DNA of 44,668 nucleotides, taken from assembly GCA_023245995.1 (NCBI GenBank), contig JAHFJH010000007.1:1-44668 (forward strand). Reading direction: 5' to 3'. Below the pieces are notes generated by a model. It saw nothing but the letters and a program-made list of their open reading frames with translations, made no database searches and was not told the DNA's origin. This document shows positions 1-9,996 of the stretch, piece after piece; positions within the stretch are counted from its first letter, which is position 1, and the number at the start of each line of letters is the position of its first letter. The stretch is from Candidatus Doudnabacteria bacterium. Lineage in GTDB: Bacteria; Patescibacteriota; Doudnabacteria; UBA920. A program made the position numbers and the translations under genes.

Positions 1-11
1 AAATATCTATA

Positions 12-40
12 TTGACTAATATACCCATATATGCTATAAT
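12..40 (+). promoter_or_regulatory. sigma70-type promoter (TTGACT-17-TATAAT, extended -10 TGC) for the 211..1227 gene
   Basis: -35 TTGACT at 12-17, 17-nt spacer, -10 TATAAT at 35-40, read directly. Confidence 0.75.
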
Positions 41-210
41 TCGCTGTTACATACAAATCTCTTGCTAGATAAGCGTTTCTCTTACTTTAATTAGGAACTT
101 TTATCCAGCAAGGGCGTGGCCCCTTACTGTACTCAGCACTGCGCCATTTGGTGCAGTCGGTAGCAGTTCTGCCACACAAGTTGTTTCAAAGCGAACTAAG
201 GAGGACCATT

Positions 211-1227
211 ATGTTTCGCAAGATCACATTCGCCGTGGCGATTTGTTTCGTCACTTTCTTGGCGGTCGCTCCGGCGTCCGCTCAAACCCCAACACCGTTG
301 TCCTGCACCTTAACTGGTACAGGCAACACTTTCACAGCCACCGCGTTTGGTGGTGATACGCCTTTACCACGTTATGGTTACTATTTTTACGCCCCCGGTG
401 GCGTAATGACAACCAAAGATAGTGACGTGGTGGAAGTTGCGTATGCCAATTCCGGCCAATTTGTTGTCGCAGTGGCGACAATTGGCTTTCAGGAACAAAA
501 GTTGTGTGGCATTGTTCAGGTTGACCGCGATCTATATGGGCGGCCTCTGCGGCCGAGCGTAGATCGCGTGCCAGGACCAACTCGTGCCGAGCCGGCAGAT
601 GTTCAGTTCGCCCGCATTACCGGCCGCGTTCTGCCAACAAGCTTGGAACAGGTGCAGTTACTTTCCACTGCCCAGGATGCAAGGCTTGCGCTTGGCGTTC
701 CGCCTTCGGCATCTGGACGTCGGGTTGAGATCAGCTCTTTCCAAGCCGAGGCAGTTTTGACTGTCCTCATGGCGCAGCGTAACCATAAAGAAGGATCCGC
801 GACTCTCGAATGGGTTGCGGCTTGGGAAAATCCTGACGCCGCTACGCCGCTTGTGTACGAGCTGCCAGACAACGGTCGCGTGCCAACACTATGGGTTGTC
901 GTCTCTTACTACAAGGACGGTACTATTGCCTCCTCGGCTGGCAGTCCATGGCCACAAGCCGAGTGGCTGAAGATCGTTGGAACGATGAGGTCGGCAGGGC
1001 AGCCGGCGCAGATCTATCTAAATAGTGCGGCGTCTGAGGTGAACACTGTGTTTTTTGACGGGTTGTTAACTCAGCCTGTCCCACAAACTTCGTCGCTACG
1101 GCGTGCCACTAATTCCGATATGATCCTGCTAAACCCAGAAGAGGTGTACAAGCCCGGTCAGGTGACCGTATGCACCAAGTCCACCTTTGGCACACTTGCC
1201 AAGTGTGCCACAGGTTGGGTGAATTGA
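211..1227 (+). CDS. secreted hypothetical protein with an N-terminal PKD/Ig-like domain (ORF track start 148 probably too early)
   Basis: AAGGAGG at 198-204 before ATG 211; signal peptide MFRKITFAVAICFVTFLAVAPASA; TPLSCTL...CGIVQV resembles repeat units of the 1465..6303 protein. Confidence 0.85.
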   Translation: MFRKITFAVAICFVTFLAVAPASAQTPTPLSCTLTGTGNTFTATAFGGDTPLPRYGYYFYAPGGVMTTKDSDVVEVAYANSGQFVVAVATIGFQEQKLCGIVQVDRDLYGRPLRPSVDRVPGPTRAEPADVQFARITGRVLPTSLEQVQLLSTAQDARLALGVPPSASGRRVEISSFQAEAVLTVLMAQRNHKEGSATLEWVAAWENPDAATPLVYELPDNGRVPTLWVVVSYYKDGTIASSAGSPWPQAEWLKIVGTMRSAGQPAQIYLNSAASEVNTVFFDGLLTQPVPQTSSLRRATNSDMILLNPEEVYKPGQVTVCTKSTFGTLAKCATGWVN

Positions 1228-1241
1228 TTTTACGCGAAACT

Positions 1242-1300
1242 GCTTTAATGAGGCGAGTGACTTAACCGTTGCTCGCCTCTTTGCTTTTTTTATAATAACT
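1242..1300 (+). terminator. intrinsic terminator
   Basis: GAGGCGAG...CTCGCCTC hairpin followed by a T-rich run (tttgctttttttat). Confidence 0.75.
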
Positions 1301-1464
1301 TCACTAGTTGTTGCATTTAGAAATTGAACTGGCGATAAGCCGTTAAGAAACTAAAATGTGTTATAGTAAATATATTACATCTTGCGTAAGCATTTGCGCA
1401 TTACATACTCATGCGATTGGTTATTTGAATACTGAAGATATTTTTATAGACGACTTTTTTATAG

Positions 1465-4400
1465 GTGTGCATTATGTTTTCTTTACATTCTACAAACAAA
1501 AGATTTAATTTAATTCTTGGCTGTGTTTTGATATTTGCTGCCGTTCTGGTTTTTTTGTCATTTCAGCAGCACAACGCTTTGGCTATTACATGCACGGGTC
1601 AAGCTCAGTGTAGTGTGGACGGAACAGGACACGGTACATGCAGTAATGCACCCGATGTATCTATATCTTGTGGCACAGGTCAACATGAGTATTGTGCTAA
1701 TTCAGATTTGCCATGTGGCGATACTTATTGTTTTGGCACTGTCCAAGCTTGTGCCAATAGTTTTTACGTTTGTGACACCAACGGTGCTTGCGTAATAGGG
1801 AGTAAGGGTATTCATCCACACTATGAAGCTGACCCAACATGTAACAACCAGTGTCCGACGCCTACACCAACACCTTCGCCCATACCTCTCTCCTGTACTC
1901 TTTCTGGTGGAAATATATTAATTGGTGGGACAGTTACGGCAACTGCGCACGACGGTGCTGGTGCTCCTGGGTATTATTTTACTGCTCCTGGGGCAAGTTT
2001 TGTTGGAGCGACAAATGAGAGTGTGGATTTACAATACGACTCTCCTGGAACGTACAGTGTAGATGTGGCAACAGCGGCAAATCAAGACACAGCTCACTGC
2101 GGCGACGTAACAGTTGCAAACGCTCCTTTGCCTGGGGTTAGTCTTAGTGCTAGCCCTGCTAGTGGCCAGTATCCAACTGCTGTTACTTTAGGTTGGTCCA
2201 CAACCAACTCGCCAGACACTTGTGTTGCAGGCGGGGATTGGTCTGGTGGTAAGTCTGCTAGCGGTGGTAGCGAAGGCGTAGGTAACCCAGCTATTGGTAG
2301 TCACAGTTATACCATTACTTGTTCAAATACAAATGGAGTAGCAAGCGACAGTGTAGGCGTTACCATAGACCCACCAACGCTCTCTTGTTCTCTTTCTAAC
2401 GGAACTATTTCACAAGGTGGAAATGTAGACGCTTCTGCAACTGGTGGAGTTGGCAGTTACACATGGTCTACTCCTGGTGCGACTGTTTCTGGGAGTGGTG
2501 CAAATATTGGACTTCAGTATTTAAATTTTGGTTCGTATAGCGTAGATGTGTCTACATCAAGCAGTGGCCAGTCTGCACACTGTGGTGATGTTACTGTTAA
2601 CCCAAACGGACCTTATGTAAATTTGGGTGCAACGCCAAACCCTGTTAACAGTGGAAATCCAACAACGCTTTCTTGGGATTCTGGGTATGTAACTTCATGC
2701 ACAGCAACTCAAGGTGCAGGATTTTCTACCGGTGGCGCAGTTAGCGGTAGCGACGCCTCAAGCGCTTTAACAAATGCCGAAACTTTTATTGTAACTTGTT
2801 CTGGTCCAAATGGCACGGCGAGCGACAGCGTTACAGTTTATGTGAACAGCCCACCTGGCACTCCGCCTAGCTGTACCAGTAGCGCACCAGAGTCATCAAC
2901 TACTACAGCAATTTCCGGAGTATTCTTTGTGTATGCATATGGCGTTACGAACGCTACATCGGTAACTTTCCCAACATGGGGCGATGTTGGCGGACAGGAC
3001 GATTTGGTTTGGTATGCAGGTACAAATTTGGGTAGTGGCACATGGCGAGCAAGTATCAATTTAGCTAACCATAAGGCAGGCAACCCAGAGTACGGTAATA
3101 TAAACAGTCATATTTACATGAGTAACAGCAGTTTTACTAACACTTGGTGTGGTACTGCTAATTTTACTCGCACCTTTGTAGCGCCGACTCCCACACCTAC
3201 TGTTACTCCAACACCAACACCCGCACCAACTGCGACCCTAACAGCTTCTCCAAGTCCTGTTGAATATGGTTACTCAACTACACTTACTTGGACTTCCCAG
3301 AATACTGTAAGTTGCACCGAAGCATTTGGTGCAGGTTTTGCTACAGGTGGAGCGACTAGCGGTGCAGATGCGTCTACTGCCCTAACCGGCTTGTCTACCT
3401 TCCGTATGAATTGTCTTGGACTAGATGGTAGCACCGTGACTAAAGAAATTAGCGTGCCGGTAAATATTCCAACTCTCTCTTGTTCTTTTTCTCCTTCAAC
3501 CATACCTCTTGGGCAACCAGTTACAGCAACTGCGTACGACCCAGCTTTCGGCGCGACACTTTTTTGGTCTTACGGGGGTGCTTACAATGTTACGCAGTCT
3601 GGCAACACGTTAACTTTAACCTATGCAGCCCCTGGGACCTATACCGTGTCTGCTACTACTAGCCCACAAGGTTCTGCGAGTTGTAGTGTTACAGTAACAG
3701 CACTTCCTGCACCAACTGTGGCTTTAACTGCATCACCGAACTCTGGAAGTTATCCAACTCCTGTTACTTTGTCTTGGGTAACAGGCAATAGTCCTTCTAG
3801 CTGTTTTGCTTCTAGCTCACACAACGATTGGACAGGCAGTAAAAGTATTTCAGGTGGTTCGGAAAACATTGGTAGTCCAACTGCCGCTACTCATACTTAC
3901 ACCATAGTTTGTTCTAACGCGAATGGTGTCGCTTCTGACTCACAGACTGTAGTTATAAGTAGCATTGCTCTTCCACCAGCAGTTTCTCTTTCTGCAAGTC
4001 AGTCCTCTGGTTTGTATCCGACAAACATAACTTTGACTTGGACACCTTCGAATAGTCCAGATTCCTGTACCGCAACAAGCTCCACAGGTGACTGGGTTGG
4101 TAGTAAACTTGCAACCAACAGTCCGCACAGTGAAAGTTTGGTTCCGCTAGTAGGTGTGCATACATATACTATTACTTGTCCAAAATCTGGTTTTACTACT
4201 GCAACGGCAACAACTACTGTAACCATAACTTCCTTGCCACCTACTGTGAGTTTGACTTATGCGAGTAACCCAGTTGCATATAATACTCCAGCACAGTTGT
4301 TCTGGACATCTAACTACACAACCAGCTGTACAGCAACACAGGGCGCGGGTTTTAATACAGCAAATGCTGTTTCTGGTACAGATTTTTCTAGCAACTTAAC

Positions 4401-6303
4401 TGCTTCGGAAACTTTTTCCATTACTTGTACTGGTCCGGCCGGTATAGCTTCTGACTCTGTAGTTATTAATGTAGGTAGCCAACCTTCCAGTCCTGTCTCT
4501 TGTAGCATAACTACACCAAATCCGCTATACACCAACACGCCTATTACTGCAACTGCAACAGGTGGTCTTGCTCCTTTGTTTTGGTCTGTTCCTGGGGGTA
4601 CTCCAAATAGCGGTACCGGAAATAGTTTTACCACGCAATTTAGTTCGCAAGGCAACTATACTTTTACCGTTTCTTCTTCGGGTACACCACTCCAAACAAA
4701 TACTTGCACGGCCTTTGTACTAGCTCCACCACCACCGCCAAGCGTAACTCTTTGGACTAATACAACCAGCGGTGTATATCCAACGGCTGTAAGTGCGTAT
4801 TGGTTTACCACAGGTTCGCCAACCAGTTGTATTGCTAGTGGAGACGCTGGTTGGACTGGCTCTAAGGACCCATCTGGTAACTTTTTTGGCCAGTCGCTTG
4901 GTAACCCTGCTGTTGGTGTCCATACTTACATTCTTACCTGCAGTAATGCCAGTGGTGTAGGGAGTGACACCACAACAGTTACCATAACCGCCTCCCCACC
5001 CGTCTGCTCTCCTGCTACTCAAACCGTAGTCGTTGGTCAAGTAGCCACACTTACTGCAACTAGTGGTAACAATACTTACGCATGGTCTGCTACAGGTGCG
5101 TCACCCTCCAGTGGTAGTGGTTCAAGCTTTAGTGCTTCGTATGCAAGTACTGGCTTTAAAACCATTACTCTAACCTCTGCTGGACAGTCCACTACTTGTA
5201 ACGTACAAGTTAACAACGCACCAACACCTCCAACTGTAACCTTACTTGCCAGTCCAAGCAGTGCAACTCTTGGTACTCCAGTTAACCTCACTTGGACAGT
5301 AGGCAACAGTCCTGAGTCTTGTACTGCTACAAGCTCCACAGGTGACTGGTCAGGTAGTAAATCTGCTGTTAACGGTAGCCATACAGACACTCTTACTCCT
5401 ACTCTTGGTTCCCATGACTACACTATTATTTGTATTAACAGTACTACTACTCCAACAACAGTTAGCGACACTCGTACGGTAGTCATTAACCCAGCCCTAG
5501 TCATGACCTGCTCTGTTTCTCCTGCTTCTGTTGTTACCGGCCAGTCTACTACAGCAACAGCATTAAACGGAGTTGGTTCCTACACTTGGACAGCTCCAAG
5601 TGCAACTATTACAGGTGCCGGTAGTTCAGTAACCTTAAGCTATGCTACCCAAGGCACCTATGCTGTGAGTGTTACTACTTCTACTGGTCAATCTGCTTCC
5701 TGTGGTAATGTAACCGTTACTAACTCTGCTACTCCAGCAAATGTTATTGCCTCTGACAAAGACATAATTAGTGTTGGAGGTAAAGCTACTCCTGCAACAT
5801 CTGGTAATGGCACTTCAGACGTAGACGTTAGTGGTGTTGTCCCTATTCCAGAAGGTACACCTGTCACCTTTACCGTAACCTTAAAGAACGCCAGTGGTAG
5901 TGGTACTGTCTCTGGAGACATAACCGTAACTGACACCATGACCAACCTCTCTCGTCCTCAAGCAGGCTGGTCTGCCAGCATTACCTGCAACAACTTACCT
6001 TGCAGTACCTACACTCTAGATGTTCCAGGAGCATCTCCTGTTTTCACCATACGAGCTAACGGAGCTACCTTACCTCAAAACAGCTTCCTAACCTTAACTT
6101 ACACAGCTATACCTACAGGCCCTACCGGTAGTACTGCTACTATATTCCGCTTCCGTAACTCAGCCCGCATAGACTACACCGATCCAGTCAACGGACCAAG
6201 TTACATAGACTGCAGTGGTGGAGCACCTCTCTGTCCTTTAGAGACTCCTGCTATTCTGTTCTTTAGGAGCTTGTCGGTGCCGTTTTTGAATGAGATACAA
6301 TAG
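1465..6303 (+). CDS. giant secreted repeat protein: Cys-rich N-terminus, Thr/Pro linkers, tandem PKD/Ig-like repeats, C-terminal DUF11-like region
   Basis: 1612-aa ORF (GTG 1465 or ATG 1474); signal peptide; recurrent LSCSLS...GSYSVDVSTSSGQSAxCGDVTV and VSLSASPxSGxYPTxVTLxWxxxNSPxSC...YTITCSNxxGVASDS units. Confidence 0.9.
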   Translation: MCIMFSLHSTNKRFNLILGCVLIFAAVLVFLSFQQHNALAITCTGQAQCSVDGTGHGTCSNAPDVSISCGTGQHEYCANSDLPCGDTYCFGTVQACANSFYVCDTNGACVIGSKGIHPHYEADPTCNNQCPTPTPTPSPIPLSCTLSGGNILIGGTVTATAHDGAGAPGYYFTAPGASFVGATNESVDLQYDSPGTYSVDVATAANQDTAHCGDVTVANAPLPGVSLSASPASGQYPTAVTLGWSTTNSPDTCVAGGDWSGGKSASGGSEGVGNPAIGSHSYTITCSNTNGVASDSVGVTIDPPTLSCSLSNGTISQGGNVDASATGGVGSYTWSTPGATVSGSGANIGLQYLNFGSYSVDVSTSSSGQSAHCGDVTVNPNGPYVNLGATPNPVNSGNPTTLSWDSGYVTSCTATQGAGFSTGGAVSGSDASSALTNAETFIVTCSGPNGTASDSVTVYVNSPPGTPPSCTSSAPESSTTTAISGVFFVYAYGVTNATSVTFPTWGDVGGQDDLVWYAGTNLGSGTWRASINLANHKAGNPEYGNINSHIYMSNSSFTNTWCGTANFTRTFVAPTPTPTVTPTPTPAPTATLTASPSPVEYGYSTTLTWTSQNTVSCTEAFGAGFATGGATSGADASTALTGLSTFRMNCLGLDGSTVTKEISVPVNIPTLSCSFSPSTIPLGQPVTATAYDPAFGATLFWSYGGAYNVTQSGNTLTLTYAAPGTYTVSATTSPQGSASCSVTVTALPAPTVALTASPNSGSYPTPVTLSWVTGNSPSSCFASSSHNDWTGSKSISGGSENIGSPTAATHTYTIVCSNANGVASDSQTVVISSIALPPAVSLSASQSSGLYPTNITLTWTPSNSPDSCTATSSTGDWVGSKLATNSPHSESLVPLVGVHTYTITCPKSGFTTATATTTVTITSLPPTVSLTYASNPVAYNTPAQLFWTSNYTTSCTATQGAGFNTANAVSGTDFSSNLTASETFSITCTGPAGIASDSVVINVGSQPSSPVSCSITTPNPLYTNTPITATATGGLAPLFWSVPGGTPNSGTGNSFTTQFSSQGNYTFTVSSSGTPLQTNTCTAFVLAPPPPPSVTLWTNTTSGVYPTAVSAYWFTTGSPTSCIASGDAGWTGSKDPSGNFFGQSLGNPAVGVHTYILTCSNASGVGSDTTTVTITASPPVCSPATQTVVVGQVATLTATSGNNTYAWSATGASPSSGSGSSFSASYASTGFKTITLTSAGQSTTCNVQVNNAPTPPTVTLLASPSSATLGTPVNLTWTVGNSPESCTATSSTGDWSGSKSAVNGSHTDTLTPTLGSHDYTIICINSTTTPTTVSDTRTVVINPALVMTCSVSPASVVTGQSTTATALNGVGSYTWTAPSATITGAGSSVTLSYATQGTYAVSVTTSTGQSASCGNVTVTNSATPANVIASDKDIISVGGKATPATSGNGTSDVDVSGVVPIPEGTPVTFTVTLKNASGSGTVSGDITVTDTMTNLSRPQAGWSASITCNNLPCSTYTLDVPGASPVFTIRANGATLPQNSFLTLTYTAIPTGPTGSTATIFRFRNSARIDYTDPVNGPSYIDCSGGAPLCPLETPAILFFRSLSVPFLNEIQ

Positions 6304-6337
6304 ACATTTAAACAATTTACATATAAATAAAAATATA

Positions 6338-6372
6338 AAGCAAAAATGCCATTAGCATGGCATTTTTGCTTA
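6338..6372 (+). terminator. intrinsic terminator-like hairpin
   Basis: perfect inverted repeat AAGCAAAAATGCCAT-TAGC-ATGGCATTTTTGCTT. Confidence 0.7.
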
Positions 6373-6586
6373 AAATTGGGAGGTTTTGTATACCCAGACA
6401 CCATAAAATCCTTGATGGATTTTTGGTGTGAGGGTATACTGTTAACATGCCCAGTAGAGCTTCTTTGTACGGCTTTATTTTGTTCGGTTTATACACATAG
6501 ACTTCAGTGGGCACTGGAGTAATTTTATTAGTATACGTATTTGTTTGCCGCAAGGTTAGAACAAATTCAAAGAAGTCTTACTGGAT

Positions 6587-6868
6587 ATGTTAACGACTGA
6601 TGAGGTCAAAAAAATAGCTGTTTTGGCCCGAATTAGCTTAAGCCCAGAAGAAGTGGAAAAGTTTAGAAGTGAACTTTCTACTGTTTTAGACTATGTAGAA
6701 GACTTACAGCAGGTCAACATAGAAGGTGTGGAAGAAGTGTCACAGGTTACAGGTCTGGTTAATGTCCAACGGGAAGATATAAGCGTAGAGTTTGCAGACT
6801 TGCAGGCCATAACCAGCCAAGCTCCAGAAATGAAAGACGGGTATTATAAGGTTAAGGCAATATTATAG
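6587..6868 (+). CDS. gatC: Asp-tRNA(Asn)/Glu-tRNA(Gln) amidotransferase subunit C
   Basis: 93 aa, VKKIAVLARISLSPEEVEKF...LSTVLDYVEDLQQV...REDI; followed by gatA and gatB. Confidence 0.95.
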   Translation: MLTTDEVKKIAVLARISLSPEEVEKFRSELSTVLDYVEDLQQVNIEGVEEVSQVTGLVNVQREDISVEFADLQAITSQAPEMKDGYYKVKAIL

Positions 6869-6881
6869 AATTTTTAAGTTT

Positions 6882-6981
6882 AAAATTTTCAATTTTTAAA
6901 CAATTTTCAATGTATTAATGTTTAAGATTAAAAACATTTACGCATTCATTAAAAATTACAAAATTGAAAATTGAAAATTGT
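6882..6981. repeat. 7-nt-period degenerate repeat element with inverted arms
   Basis: aaattttcaatttttaaacaattttcaatg ... tcattaaaaattacaaaattgaaaattgaaaattg. Confidence 0.7.
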
Positions 6982-8475
6982 ATGAAATTCGAACATCTAG
7001 AACTATCGGAATTACGGGAGAAATTAGACAAGAAAGAAATAACTTCGGTACAGTTAACCGAGTATTTTTTAGCTCGCATAGAAAAGCTAAATCCAGAACT
7101 AAACGCCTTTGTAACTATTTGTAGAGACGAGGCTTTAAGCCAGGCTCGGGTCGCAGATGACTACATAAACTCTCCCGGAGAAAACCCGCCTTTGTGTGGT
7201 ATTCCTTTTTCTGCTAAAGATTTATTTTGCACTGTTGGCGTAAGGACAACGGCAAGCTCCAAAATTTTAGACCAGTATATTCCACCGTACGACTCTACAG
7301 TTATAGTAAAGTTAAAAGAACAAAAAGCAGTTTTAGTTGGTAAGACTAACCTAGACCAGTTTGCCCATGGTTCTAGTACAGAGACTTCTTATTACGGTCC
7401 GACTAAAAACCCATGGGACACATCGCGCATTCCCGGAGGTTCTTCTGGTGGTAGTGCTGCAAGTGTTGCGGCTGGCATGGTGCCCTTCGCTCTTGGAACG
7501 GAAACTGGCGGTAGTATTCGCCAACCATCTAGTCTTTGTGGTGTGAGTGGTTGGAAGCCTACATACGGAAGGGTGTCGAGATTTGGTGTAATTGCAATGG
7601 CTAGTAGTTTAGACAGCCCCGGAGCACACGGGAAATCAGTTAAGGATTTAGTTAGTTTGGCTAACATAATGTCGGGCGTAGACCTTAAGGATTCTACTAC
7701 AGGAGATAGAATTTCAGATTTTAGATTGCAGATTGCAGATTTGAAAGGCGTAAGAGTAGGCGTGCCAAAACAGTACTTTGTAGATGGTATGCAAGAAGAG
7801 GTAAGGGAAAGAGTTATAGAGGCTACAAAAGAGTTGGAAAGACTTGGCGCAGAGCTTGTGGAAGTAGACTTGCCACATACTAAATATGGTTCTTTGGTCT
7901 ACGCCATTGTTGCTCCAGCGGAGATTGCTTCTAATTTGTCTCGTTATGATGGCATTCGTTACGGATATGTAACTAGTGAAGCTAAGAACTTGCTGGAAGT
8001 GTACGAAAAGTCCAGATCTGAAGGCTTTGGCGACGAGGCTAAACGTCGCATTATGACCGGAACTTACGTGCTAAGTGCTGGCTACTACGACGCTTACTAC
8101 AAACGTGCACAAAAAGTCCGTAGATTTATCATAAACGAATTTGCTGAAGTATTTAAAAAAGTAGATGTATTAGTTGCACCGTCTAGTCCAAATGTTGCAG
8201 TAACGCTTGGCAAAGCTGCAGATGACCCACTTTTTGGTTACATTGCCGACCAGCTAAATATACCGTCTAGTCTTGCAGGGCTTCCAGCGTTGTCTGTTCC
8301 TTGTGGTTTTGCAAGGCCCCAAGACGGAGTCACGCCTTCTGTGGACGGCTTGCCTGTGGGTCTGCAAATAATAGGCCCGCAGTGGGGCGAACAAAAGATT
8401 TTTGATGTAGGTTTAGCTTATCAGTCCGCTACCGACTGGCACAAGAAACACCCGACGGAAATATCAAATTCCTAA
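6982..8475 (+). CDS. gatA: Asp-tRNA(Asn)/Glu-tRNA(Gln) amidotransferase subunit A
   Basis: amidase signature GGSSGGSAASVAAGMVPFALGTETGGSIRQPSS; likely start ATG 6982 rather than TTG 6964. Confidence 0.97.
   Translation: MKFEHLELSELREKLDKKEITSVQLTEYFLARIEKLNPELNAFVTICRDEALSQARVADDYINSPGENPPLCGIPFSAKDLFCTVGVRTTASSKILDQYIPPYDSTVIVKLKEQKAVLVGKTNLDQFAHGSSTETSYYGPTKNPWDTSRIPGGSSGGSAASVAAGMVPFALGTETGGSIRQPSSLCGVSGWKPTYGRVSRFGVIAMASSLDSPGAHGKSVKDLVSLANIMSGVDLKDSTTGDRISDFRLQIADLKGVRVGVPKQYFVDGMQEEVRERVIEATKELERLGAELVEVDLPHTKYGSLVYAIVAPAEIASNLSRYDGIRYGYVTSEAKNLLEVYEKSRSEGFGDEAKRRIMTGTYVLSAGYYDAYYKRAQKVRRFIINEFAEVFKKVDVLVAPSSPNVAVTLGKAADDPLFGYIADQLNIPSSLAGLPALSVPCGFARPQDGVTPSVDGLPVGLQIIGPQWGEQKIFDVGLAYQSATDWHKKHPTEISNS
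7711..7745. repeat. 7-nt-period repeat inside gatA (encodes ISDFRLQIADLK)
   Basis: atttcagattttagattgcagattgcagattt. Confidence 0.75.
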
Positions 8476-8488
8476 TATCTAATTTCTA

Positions 8489-9991
8489 ATGGAAAACGCA
8501 GAGTACAAACCAGTTATAGGGTTAGAAGTTCACATTCAACTTAAGACGAAGTCGAAGATGTTTGGTATGGCTCCAAACAAGCTAGACATGACCGAGCCCA
8601 ATGTGAATATAGACGAGGTAGTTACGGCACAGCCCGGAAGTTTACCTGTGGCCAACAAGGAGGCAATACGCCTTGCGGCTAAAATGGGTTTGGCTCTAAA
8701 CTGCACAATAGACGAGTGGAGTAAGTTTGACCGCAAACACTATTTTTACCCAGACCTTCCGAAGGGGTATCAGATTTCTCAGTTGGACCAACCAATTGCT
8801 AAAGAAGGCTGGCTGGAAATTACTAAGTCGGATGGTGCAGTCAAAAAGATTGCCATACAGAGGGCGCATCTTGAGGAGGATGCGGGGAAGAATATACATC
8901 CAGATGGTTTGCCTTACTCGCTTGTTGACTACAACCGTGCTGGCACGCCACTTTTGGAAATTGTTACTCACCCTTGCATAGAAAGCGCAGAAGAAGCACG
9001 TAAGTACTTAGAAGAACTTCAGCGGATTGCCCGCTATGTAGGCGCGAGTGATGCAGATATGGAAAAGGGGAGCATGCGTTGTGAACCTTCAATATCTGTT
9101 AGGTTGCCTGGAGAAGTTGGTTTGCCTCCATATAAGTGTGAAGTAAAGAACATAAACTCTTTTAAGTTTGTGGAACAGGCCATAAAGTACGAAATTGAAC
9201 GACAAACCGAAATGCGGAAAGAAGGCCTTGTCCCCAAGCAGGTGACCATGGGCTGGAACGAGAAGCTAAACCAAACAGTAGAGCAGAGAAGCAAAGAAGA
9301 GGCGAACGATTACCGTTATTTGCCCGAGCCAGACTTACCTCCACTACAGTTTACGTCGGAGTATATAGAGGAGCTTCGGGGAGAACTTCCAGAACTGCCA
9401 GCGGCAAAACGGAAACGGTTTAGGGAGGAGTACGGTTTGCCAGACGCGGATATAGAAAATTTAATCAATTGGAAAGAACTTACATATTATTTTGAGAATG
9501 TAGTAAGTGAGTTAGACGCGTGGATTCTTTCCGCCCCAGCAGAGTTGAGTGGAAAAACAGATAAACGCGGTAAGCTTATTAAGTCTGTTGCTAATTGGTG
9601 TCTGCAAGATTTTTCTGCCATGCTGAATGTAGAACATAAAAATCCGGACGAGTCTTTAGTTACTCCAGAGAACTTAGCTGAACTTGTAAAACTTATTGAT
9701 GACGGTAAAATTTCTAGCTCCGCGGCTAAACAGGTCTTCAGGGCCATGTACGAACGCGGTGGTGACCCAAGTGAAATAGTTGGCGATTTAGGGCTTGAGC
9801 AGGTGAGTGACGAGGGTGCTATAGCTTCTGTTATAGACGTAGTCATAGCAAACAACGAAAAAGCGGTAACAGATTATAAAGCAGGGCTTGAGAAGAGTTT
9901 TGGCTTTCTGGTTGGACAGGCTATGAAAGAACTTAAAGGCAAGGGGAACCCCAACTTAGTTAACGAGCTACTTCGAAATAAATTAAAATAA
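8489..9991 (+). CDS. gatB: Asp-tRNA(Asn)/Glu-tRNA(Gln) amidotransferase subunit B
   Basis: YKPVIGLEVHIQLKTKSKMF...DYNRAGTPLLEIVTHP, C-terminal GatB/Yqey domain. Confidence 0.97.
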   Translation: MENAEYKPVIGLEVHIQLKTKSKMFGMAPNKLDMTEPNVNIDEVVTAQPGSLPVANKEAIRLAAKMGLALNCTIDEWSKFDRKHYFYPDLPKGYQISQLDQPIAKEGWLEITKSDGAVKKIAIQRAHLEEDAGKNIHPDGLPYSLVDYNRAGTPLLEIVTHPCIESAEEARKYLEELQRIARYVGASDADMEKGSMRCEPSISVRLPGEVGLPPYKCEVKNINSFKFVEQAIKYEIERQTEMRKEGLVPKQVTMGWNEKLNQTVEQRSKEEANDYRYLPEPDLPPLQFTSEYIEELRGELPELPAAKRKRFREEYGLPDADIENLINWKELTYYFENVVSELDAWILSAPAELSGKTDKRGKLIKSVANWCLQDFSAMLNVEHKNPDESLVTPENLAELVKLIDDGKISSSAAKQVFRAMYERGGDPSEIVGDLGLEQVSDEGAIASVIDVVIANNEKAVTDYKAGLEKSFGFLVGQAMKELKGKGNPNLVNELLRNKLK

Positions 9992-9996
9992 AATTT

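Noticed and set aside
332-872. Antisense ORFs over the 211..1227 gene
   Set aside because: Opposite a well-supported CDS with SD and signal peptide; no recognisable protein. The same applies to most other short antisense ORFs in the track.
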